Assembly (NCBI GenBank): GCA_036250195.1
Contig: JAVHZZ010000006.1
Coordinates: 75,819,869 to 75,883,868 of the forward strand
Direction of reading: 5' to 3'
Length of the DNA stretch: 64,000 bases
DNA from: Mixophyes australis
Lineage: Eukaryota > Chordata > Amphibia > Anura > Limnodynastidae
The position numbers and the translations under genes are program-made. The notes beneath the pieces were generated by a model. The model was not told the origin of the DNA and ran no database searches. It saw only the letters and a list, made by a program, of their open reading frames with translations. This document shows positions 55,774 through 64,000 of the stretch, piece by piece. Within the stretch, counting starts at the first letter, position 1. Each line of letters begins with the position of its first letter.

Positions 55774-56775
55774 TAAATGTATAAAATCACTGTAAAACCA
55801 ATTCTAATATAAAACAGTATCTCGAATAAATAAAAATGCACTTGTACATAAAAACCTATAATATAGACAATATATGTTCTATACTGCAGTATCCAACATT
55901 CAGTGGAGATGTGATCACTACATTAAACCAAAGTCTATTAGTAGGTGGCCGGCACACCGGTCCATAATCAAAATAGTGACTGTTCAATTTTGCCTCATAG
56001 CAATATGAGAATAAATCCATTCTTCTACTGCAGTCCAAATGGATCTGTAGGCACATAATAATCTCATATAAATGATTGGTGTTTCGTCTCGTGCTTGCTC
56101 AGTGTTAAAGATGTACATGGAGGGTGTATAACCACAAATTAATAGCTTCTATAAATAAGCAAATATATGAATTGCTGTAGCAGAAAGGAACACTGTAATT
56201 TCATTTCCGCCTCTTAGCATGTTGATCCAAGGGTTAATATAATGCAGAACAAATGGCTGTTTTAAGGAGTCCTTATTACCACCGCAGCCAAATAAGCCTT
56301 TTAATCAATAAAATCCATCTTATTAAAGGAATATCCCTTCAGGGTAAGGCAAGATGTTTGTAGTTGCATGCCTTCTCAATAAGATCATCGTAGGCAGACA
56401 GGGGTAATGGTGTCCAAAAATGTATTTTATTCCAATCCTCAGATCCAATAAGTCACGGTCTAGGTTCCATACAATTAGCCAAGCGACAGAAGCGTTTCGT
56501 CACTCAGTAGTGACTATTTCAAAGATCATAATGCTGGCCACAAATGCTACAATATTATAGACAATATTGTCCAATTGCTGCAATATCCCGATTGGTGTGA
56601 ACCAAAAATTACCACAATGACTGATAATATTTCTATTGAAACTGCTAGGATCACTATCTGTCATGTTAGTAAACATAGTCTTTCTTTGTGTGGTCAACTT
56701 GCGACTGAAGCGATTACAGTTCCCCACTAAAGTTGGAAGTTATTTAGATGTTAGGCCAAGTGTCGAAAGGCCATA
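55774..56775. other. Unclassified repeat-like sequence
   Basis: Contains GTGTTTCGTCTCGTGCTTGC near 56081 and GCGTTTCGTCACTCAGTAGT near 56492, a motif style also present near 63721. No protein similarity. Confidence 0.35.
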
Positions 56776-56898
56776 ACTCATGCTCTATATTTGATTTTCA
56801 AACTATGGTGGAGAAAATGACTATTTGATTGGCATCTCATGCTCTATATTTGACTTGCAAACTATGGGGTAGAATTTCTACACCATAGTTTGCAAGTG
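56776..56898. repeat. Direct repeat plus palindrome
   Basis: CTCATGCTCTATATTTGA followed by CAAACTATGG occurs twice, 62 bases apart (56778 and 56840). The second copy runs into a palindrome, CTTGCAAACTATGGGGTAGAA with its complement, at 56855-56897 (two mismatched positions). Confidence 0.85.
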
Positions 56899-57377
56899 AT
56901 GCAGAGGGGGGTGCAGTGGTGTGATGCAGAGGGGGGTGCAGTGGTGTGATGCAGAGGGGTGGTGCAGTGGTGTAATACAGAGGGGGGTGCAGTGGTGTGA
57001 TGCAGGGGGGTGCAGTGGTGTGATGCAGGGGGGCGCAGTGGTGTGATGCAGGGGGGGGGGGTGCAGTGGTGTGATACAGAGGGGGGTGCAGTGGTGTGAT
57101 GCCGAGGGGTGGTGCAGTGGTGTGATACAGAGGCGGGTGCAGTGGTGTGATGCAGGGGGGGTGCAGTGGTGTGATACAGAGGGGTGGTGCAGTGATGTGA
57201 TACAGAGGGGGGTGCAGTGGTGTGATGCAGGGGGGGTGGAGTGGTGTGATGCAGAGGGGGGTGCAGTGGTGTGATGCAGGGGGGGTACAGTGGTGTGATG
57301 CAGAGGGGAGGTGCAGTGGTGTGATGCAGAAGGGGGGTGCAGTGGTGTGATGCAGAGGGGGGTGCAGTGGTGTGATA
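56893..57377. repeat. GTGATGCAGAGGGGGGTGCAGTGGT minisatellite, 19 units
   Basis: Unit of 23-27 bases (GTGATGCAGAGGGG, then GGTGCAGTGGT), varying mainly in the length of the G run and in GCAG versus ACAG. The left edge abuts the palindrome at 56855. Two long minus-strand frames with His-Thr-Pro repeats are products of the tandem array. Confidence 0.95.
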
Positions 57378-58525
57378 AAGGAACATATGTGTGATGAAGG
57401 GACATGTTAGGGCCGTCCATTGCCTTTAACGAGTGTATAATTCATGGGCTTATTGTGTCAAATGTTTTGTTCCGAAATCTAACACCTGGATACCTCCCCT
57501 CTAGATATCCTGTGTCTGCAGTGGAGTCTGAAACACAAAAGCACAAAGTCCAGTATGTAAGAGTCTGTGAGGTGGGTACTTGGTGTGTTGACGGGGGGTA
57601 TTTTGAAATTTTACCAATTGCACCGAGAACCCTAGCACCGGCCCTGCTAATTTTAATGTTGTTTTTGAGGTTTAATTTACCGTGACCTGTTCTTCAGTTT
57701 GCTGGAAGATTTTGACATTTTGTATTGTTTTTTTGGGCTCATAAGTTGCAGTTTTCTGGCGCCAGTCAGTTCTAAAATCTTTCCAAAGGGTTCTACAACT
57801 GCACCCTGAAGTCTGTTCCCACTATCAGCATTGGAGACTTGAATCATATTTCCTCATCATGAGCAACATTTCAATGCCACACTCAATAATCTGTCAGTTA
57901 ACAATCACTCTCAATGGTTTCAGGCTTACTTTAACTGATTCCGTCTTTAATCTTACAATGCTCATCAATTCACAACCGCAGTCTTCCTGGCTTTCTTCCA
58001 CATATTTTTATACCTTCCAATTCCCAAACCATTTCAATATACATAATCTTGATGCAATATGTTCATCTGATAACTACTGTTTTGAAAAATGCTATAAATT
58101 AAATTCCATATAAGTATTAGGAGTACTGAATTAACAAACGAGCAATCTATTTTCTTCAACAATTGCCATGACCTCGGCTTTTACAAATTAAGTCAAAATT
58201 ATTCCATTATGTTGGTGGTTGGCATTGTAACTATGAAGCCCTCATTTTTGAATCAGGAAACCAGGCCGTGTATATGATATGAAGCTTGTTCAGTCCATAG
58301 GAAGTGGGACACCTTAGGGTGCCTTAGTTATAATTTAAGATGGGAAAATAAGATGGGTACAAAACAACTTTCTTATAAAGTCAAGGTAGAGCAGAAAAAA
58401 AGGAAACCAGTAGGACATCAGAAGTCGTTGATTTTGCTGAGAATGGTAACACTCTGAAAAATAAATAGATATCTTTTCTTTAATATTGAAAAATAAAACA
58501 TTTCAAAATACATCTTTAGTGATGC

Positions 58526-58527
<2 letters not shown>
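57378..58527. other. No recognised gene
   Basis: Includes ACCGGCCCTG at 57629-57638, possibly a hAT right end. Otherwise nothing assignable. Confidence 0.35.

Positions 58528-58568
<41 letters not shown>
58528..58568. repeat. (TA)n microsatellite
   Basis: About twenty TA units. Confidence 0.95.
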
Positions 58569-58573
<5 letters not shown>

Positions 58574-60702
58574 ATTGAGCTGATGCACTTGCTTAATGGG
58601 ACTTAATGCCCTGAGGGGTTAATAAAGGTCTTGTTAAAATGACATGTAGTCCTATGAATATTGATCGACTGGCTAACACATTTCTGGTATGTAATGTACA
58701 AGCTGCTCATATTTGTTTTGAAACTTTCTCTGGAAACCCAGCTCGGACAAATCTCAAATAAGCCCTCTCCTTTCAGTAACTTGTGCTCTTCTTGAAATAA
58801 ACAGGTATGTTATATAAGACTCCAGAGGACTGTAAAGCTTGGCTGTGTCAATCAATCATTTTTCCACACTTTCAGAGCATGGTGAAAACAGGCTGCGGAG
58901 TATAAAATCCTTTTACCAGCCTTGCTTTCAGGGTATTTGGCAACTGAGTTGAAAGCAGCACCTTAGTCGCAAAAGCCACCTAACTGACATACATATGATA
59001 GACAAGGTCATTTACAAACTAGAAAAAATGCAGACACGCAGCGATTAGTAGTCCTATTTTCACATAATTTCATATTTTCACAAGCAGAATCTTTGCAAGA
59101 AATGTGAAAACTTCACTTCAAAGTACATATTACCATTTGGACCTCCAGGGCCAGCATACACATAAAGCAACTTACCCACTGGCGAAGCTACCAATGGTGC
59201 AGTAGGTGCCGTGCACCGGGTCCTAAGGAGATAATTGAGCCCACTGCATGGCAGATGTAGAGACCCGGTTCCCTTCTCCCTCGACTCCCTGCATCGGGGC
59301 CCACAGCTCGCTAGTTCTAACTCTGAACCTACCCTAGCACCAAACAAGTATGACAGGCCTGGTAAACTGTATTTGCTGTGGCCAAGGGCGGAACAGACAT
59401 AGGGTGGTGTTGCTATTAGGCCCAAAGCTGGGCATACCCACTTCCATAGTCAAAGTCCCATTTGGCAACCCACCTTTATCAAGGCCGGCAGTCTGGTCAC
59501 CCCACCACACCTACCTCTCTATGGTGATGAAATTCAGGCCACCCACGAAGAGCTGTGATCAGAGGAGAGAGAGTAGAGCCACATTAAATTAAGGATCACA
59601 GATCTCTCCTGTCACACTGATTACTAGGAGACAATCATGCACTCCCAAGGGATATCTGGAAGTAAGGTCATTGACTACTCTGAGACATGCAAATCATCCA
59701 AGACAGAATTTGTGAAGCAGCTCCTGATGTGTCTCCCTATGTGATGTTTGTGATGAAGTAGTTTATGTGTCTAGACCAGCATTACAGATATGTGAGTGTG
59801 TACCACAGTTGTTGCTTGTCTATCCCTGTTAGTTATGTGTTTGCCTGCCTACGGGGTACTGAATTTTTGCTTTTTTTTATTTACTTGTATTTAAATTATG
59901 CCCTGTGTATCAATTAAAAATATTTCAAATATTTTTAATATATTTTGGGGAGAAGGGGACTCTTTAACATTTTACTATGGGGCCCAGCAAGTTGTAATTA
60001 CATCACTGACTGTAGCCCACCAATGTTGTAGAACAAGGGAAGCCGGCACCAGTAGTCTGCTGGGTCCAGCTTGCTAGCAATACAGAGAGATAGAGGAAAT
60101 GATTTGTGCCAAGTTTGCATTGACATCACAACTCCCTGATACCGCATGTAAGTTTGTATCAAAAGTTGGAAACAGTAGCAGCCCAGTCTCATCTGAGTCC
60201 CACTAAACAAGCCCCGCAGTTGGTCTATGCAGGGTCACACACACAATCAATAGCATTTAATGTACTATTTTGGAATATTGTACCAACAAATTATATTGAA
60301 TTCAATGGTTGAATGTCTACCTTTTGTTTCCTACAGAGTCATTTTACACACCATGACCTACACAACCATTCTTAGTAAATACAATGCAGATCATCTTCCT
60401 GGTGGCTACTATATAATTAAAAGAAAACAGTTACTGATGGTTAGTAAATGTGGATCCCCTTTCTTGTGGGTAGTGCACAATACAATCCTCCTTGCTAGTA
60501 GGTAGTGTGCAATACAAAGCCCATTCTCCGGTGGCAAGTTTAAAATAGGAGAGGAAACAGAGAGGTTTGGTCCACCCACCCTAATTCATAAAAAGTATGG
60601 AAAGCTGCACTGCTGTGACTGCCTATAAAAAAAATACAGTGCAGGAGCACACTTTACCACTATAATTCATAGTTGCCAACATTGGCAGCTTGTGTCCCGG
60701 GA
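58569..60702. other. No recognised gene; mixed sequence
   Basis: 58640-58960 is repeat-poor and carries TGTCAATCAATCA, a PBX/MEIS-like word. 59126-59350 looks like an old hAT-derived stretch (CAGGGCCAGCATACAC). 60440-60540 has GGTGGGTAGTGCACAA-type units related to 29298-29345. Nothing coding. Confidence 0.3.
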
Positions 60703-61062
60703 GGTCCTTCTCAGAACAAACGTTTGCTCCAAACAATCTGAAAGGGTATACATCAGAAAAATTTTTTTTACACCAGTTCTCAGCAGTCCAATCCCTGTAC
60801 CTTTTACAGACTATCAGTCTGTCCCTGATGTTTTTCCTGGAGAGAAGTGGCTTCTTCTGGAGTGCTCGTCCTTTTGTGGCAGGGCTGAAATGTAGTAGAA
60901 ATGTTGCTTTTGGGATAAAGTTCATTATCATGGCAAAGAGGAATATGAAATTAATTGCAATTTGTCTGATCACTCTTCATGACATTCTGGGTATATGGTA
61001 AATTGCCATCATAAAAGGCAGCAGACTTTGTGAAAAATATAATTTTATGTCATTCTCGAAAT
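60703..61062 (-). pseudogene. Tc1 element, internally deleted
   Basis: Same family as the Tc1 at 25958. On the minus strand the 5' region GAGAATGACATAAAATTATA, TGATGGCAATTTACC and CCAGAATGTCATGAAGAGTG lead, through a junction near 60857-60866, straight into mid-transposase (KKPLLSRKNIRDRLI and RYRDWTAENW). The start codon region and both DNA-binding helices have been lost. The outer part of the inverted repeat is also missing. Non-functional. Confidence 0.85.
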
Positions 61063-61080
61063 GTAGTAAACAGTATAGAT

Positions 61081-61302
61081 CATACTTGCCCAAATTCTGA
61101 GTATGTCTCCTGGACTCCCGGAAGAGCATCCTGTTCCCGACGGGCTTCAATGACGCGATTCATGGTGAATTGCATCATTTTGGTCTCGACCCCACAACAA
61201 AATGCAGACTTTATCATGTGCGGGGTCAAAATGACGTGTTACACCATGCCCCGCCCCTTCCGTCCTCCCACCACACCCCTCTTCCAGTAGTAGGCGAGTA
61301 TG
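61081..61302. mobile_element. Short non-autonomous hAT element
   Basis: Termini CATACTTGCC and GGCGAGTATG (9 of 10 paired); target duplication GTATAGAT (61073-61080) and GTATAAAT (61303-61310), 7 of 8. The interior contains CTCCTGGACTCCCGGAAGAG. No coding sequence, 222 bases, immediately beside the deleted Tc1. Confidence 0.8.
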
Positions 61303-62690
61303 GTATAAATATGACATAATACTAACACTACTAAACTACACATAGAATGGAGTTCATTCAGCAGGTGCAAAAAGTTCAGAGCAAAAACCTCTTTGATGTC
61401 TGTGTATGCTTTAGTTGGTGCAGATGCATCTGGATTTCCACCATGGGTTTGCTGCGCAAGGTGCAGAGAAATGGGCAATGTTAGATAGGAGGAGGAGTTG
61501 AGGGGAGCAAGGGCATTCCTTGCTAAGTACAGAGAAGATGTGTTGGTATGCCTAGTTTTGTGGAGCAATACATGAACAAGATTTCTTTCTGCAGAGTGAG
61601 GTTATAGAAATGAGATAAAGGAGTGGGGATGGGACGTTGCTCTCTTTGCGGAAGGGGGCACAGCCATTTTCAAACCACAAAAAAAGACTTGTATCTTGCA
61701 ATAGGTCAAGGCTGGCTAAGATTTGGAATCATTCTATGCTTTCAGCTTCCGATTGCATAAAACCTTCAAACACATAGTTGATGAAACTGAAACAGGTAGT
61801 AATTTAAGACACAAATTGAAACATTTTATTAATAAAAAGAATAGTTCTAAAGTGGTAAGAGATTTGACTTTGACATTTACATCTCTTGATATTTTAATGC
61901 CTGCCTGCATAATTAGTTGTACGTCTAGTTTGTGGAGGTGTGCACCTTGATGTGTGCTGTGTAGAACATTACCTGTGCTTTGTAACTAAAGTCCATTGTC
62001 CTACAACAGTGAGTTGGTCCTGAGTAACTTTGTGAATCACATATGTCCAATTCCTAAAACTCATCGTCCTCTAGACTGCTGAATTTATATATAAATATAT
62101 ATTCATTATACCTAAATTGTATATATCAGAAAACAATGGTGGTTTTCAGTACATTTTCTAAATATTGTTAGAAAAAAATATATGGTTAAAACACGGTTAA
62201 CACTGTTAAACTGTTCTATGACAAATTTACAACAAAACTCAAACCTATAAGTTGTATATGGAGTCTGAAATACTGTACAGGATGCTGACGGCATACAAGA
62301 CGTGAAACGGTTAAAGTCAGGAGTCAGCACTGGCTCCTACCTCAGCGCTAGTGCAAATATTTGCTCATAAGGTATATTTCTTACTGAGCAGGGAGTGGTG
62401 TGTTTCCACACACTGCATGTAATTAAAAGGTAGGAATAACATGTAAAATTGTTGCACATTTTCCCTTTCTTATTTATGAAGATTAACTCCTTACTTTCCA
62501 TCTGCATTGCTGCAGAGAAAACATGTATTAGCATTAAAAATGTAATGTGCTGGAAAACATTCCACGTATGAAACCTAAGTTTTCTGGTTTGAAAGAGTAA
62601 CTGACATCCATATAGTTTTACGTTAGCTTCAGTTTGTTAAAATGTAGCCTTTGGTTACCTGAATAGAACAACTTTTCAGTTTCACTTTTA
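61303..62690. other. No recognised gene or repeat
   Basis: Short frames without domains; nothing assignable. Confidence 0.4.
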
Positions 62691-62907
62691 GGTTGGTATT
62701 CAATTGTTAGCGAGACCGCTGAAATACTCGCGCTCCAAAAATATTACCGTTAATACGGCAATATCTCGCTGAATTTCAGCTCGCAGCTCGAAATCCAGCG
62801 AGTAAATTACCGTGTTAACGGTATTTACGCGCAATATTACCGTATTAACGGTAATATTTTTGGAGCGCGAGTATTTCAGCGGTCTCGTTAACAATTGAAT
62901 ACCCCCC
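62691..62907. mobile_element. Harbinger-like MITE, family 3 (copy 2)
   Basis: Ends GGTTGGTATTCAATTGTTAG and CAATTGAATACCCCCC; target duplication TTA at 62688-62690 and 62908-62910. Arms carry CGCGCTCCAAAAATATTACC and its complement. Two G-to-T changes mark the left end. The duplication again fits TWA. Confidence 0.88.
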
Positions 62908-64000
62908 TTAATGTTTTATATACAATTTCTGCTGCGAACATCTGTCCAGAAGACAAAATTGTAGCAATACATTCTCAGTGATTTCAGCAGAACATGCCCT
63001 GCTATTTAGCGGTAGCAGCAGATACAACGAAACAAAGCAATATATATATATATTCAAACAACAAGAATACATACAATGGCGCTTGTAGCAAAACACCAAT
63101 AGTCCAAGAAAAGTCAATATTTTCTTCTTAATACACACTCCCCATGTGCAGGTGGCTGCCAATCCTCTTTGCCAAGCGGTGTAGCATGGAAACAACCTAT
63201 AAAAGAGAAATGGAGGAGGAGGCGCACAATAGTGTAGTATATTGATATAATATTTGAATCACACAGGAATCCACCATAGGACCAAAAAACACCAGTGTAG
63301 AGGAAACCAATGTAGAGGACACCACAAAATATGTAGTATACCCAATAATGAGGGTATGAGTGTGCCAGATATATAGTGGCAGTTTATTAGCTTATAGTAA
63401 CAGGACTTAGAATATTTCCATGTTCTATAAATGACACACACATAAACCAGGACACACTTGTGCAGATATATGCGTACCACAAATCAGTATTTTTCAACTT
63501 GTCTGTGTAGAGATCTCACAGCTGATCAGGAAGAGATCACAAAACTGGATGCACAGCTGACAGCCTCAAGAAAACAGGACACACAAGGGACCATAGATAT
63601 ATTATCAATTAGTACATTTTAATAATAAAAACGTAGCAACTTACAAGTTGAACAGCAAATACAGGAAACATCTCCCAATAGTAATGGGATCTCAGTAATA
63701 ACTTCTCAGCAAGTTCTCAACGCGTTTCGTCTATATATCAGACTTCATCAGGAAAAAAAACAGAATAACCTTATTTATTTAGTTATTCTGTTTTTTCTCC
63801 TGCCAATATGTCTTTGGACTGTTGGGGAAAATCATCTGGAGGTAAACAACATAAAATTAGGAAACCTTACAAAGTCCATATGGGTAGCAAGAGTAACACA
63901 GTTTCTACGGAATAGGTACATGTAAGCTGGACAAACATGACTAAGACTATATTGAAAAGCAGAGATATTTCCATGGAAAGCAGAACTTAGTGTGCTTTAT
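62908..64000. other. Unclassified, repeat-like
   Basis: ACGCGTTTCGTCTATATATC followed by AGACTTCATCAGG at 63720-63752 is a motif common in amphibian interspersed repeats (recollection, not checked). TAGTGTAGTATA/GTAGAGGA words recur at 63229-63320. No coding potential. Confidence 0.35.

Noticed and set aside
56893..57377. CRISPR-like regular repeat
   Set aside because: The whole unit repeats with no unique spacers, and the host is a eukaryote.
56862..57420. Two overlapping minus-strand frames of about 175-180 residues rich in His, Thr, Cys and Pro
   Set aside because: They are translations of the 24-26-base minisatellite in different frames. Frames stay open because the repeat lacks stops, not because of coding constraint.

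Overview
This is a vertebrate nuclear window in which I recognise no intact host gene. Almost everything that can be identified is a dead or non-autonomous transposable element. The mix is chromodomain-bearing Ty3/Gypsy pol, L2-type LINEs, a Tx1/L1-type LINE, Penelope-like fragments, tRNA-headed SINEs with a V-SINE-like body, Tc1/mariner, hAT, PIF/Harbinger-like MITEs and Helitron-like ends. Mammals and birds lack this combination. It fits an amphibian, most probably a frog with a large AT-rich genome. The species assignment is inference from repeat content only.

Layout. 1-1830: broken Gypsy pol. 3070-3660: diverged tandem block holding a SINE that is itself split by a MITE. 5084-5416: palindromic MITE. 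7990-9800: Tx1/L1-like LINE on the minus strand, with an endonuclease remnant fused to an RT remnant. 10540-12740: second Gypsy, internally deleted, with LTR pieces. 12745-13470: L2 LINE, minus strand. 17310-20236: several L2 fragments, one split by a probable solo LTR and one split by a MITE. 20237-21723: long foldback element. 21757-21960: Helitron-like end. 22852-24041: hairpin plus Tc1 relic. 25958-28076: a Tc1 element containing a hAT element, which contains a second hAT element, which carries a large CA-rich minisatellite. 29657-31104: hAT end plus L2 LINE with its 3' tail. 31600-33320: minisatellites, an AT-centred palindrome and a cloverleaf-like inverted repeat. 34914-38172: third Gypsy, with two LTRs, integrase and chromodomain, interrupted by a hAT end and by a near-perfect 188-bp hairpin MITE. 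38611-39328: SINE and L2 3' end. 39329-46218: the longest stretch poor in recognisable repeats; it holds a TATA-box/short-ORF candidate near 39859-40082 and sequence that could be cis-regulatory. 46219-47036: Helitron-like element with internal tandem repeats. 47312-47609: hAT element with 8-bp target duplication. 49662-52152: inverted Penelope-like fragments, SINEs and a MITE nested in a hAT end. 53619-54523: possible solo LTR. 55552-55773 and 62691-62907: two copies of one Harbinger-like MITE. 56776-57377: direct repeats, a palindrome and a 19-copy minisatellite. 60703-61302: deleted Tc1 copy beside a hAT MITE.

No gene network can be read here. What the window records is a layered history of insertions. 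Because elements sit inside one another with identifiable target-site duplications, relative insertion order can be worked out at several loci. No CRISPR array, rRNA gene or bacterial-type operon is present, and the only tRNA-like sequences are SINE heads.
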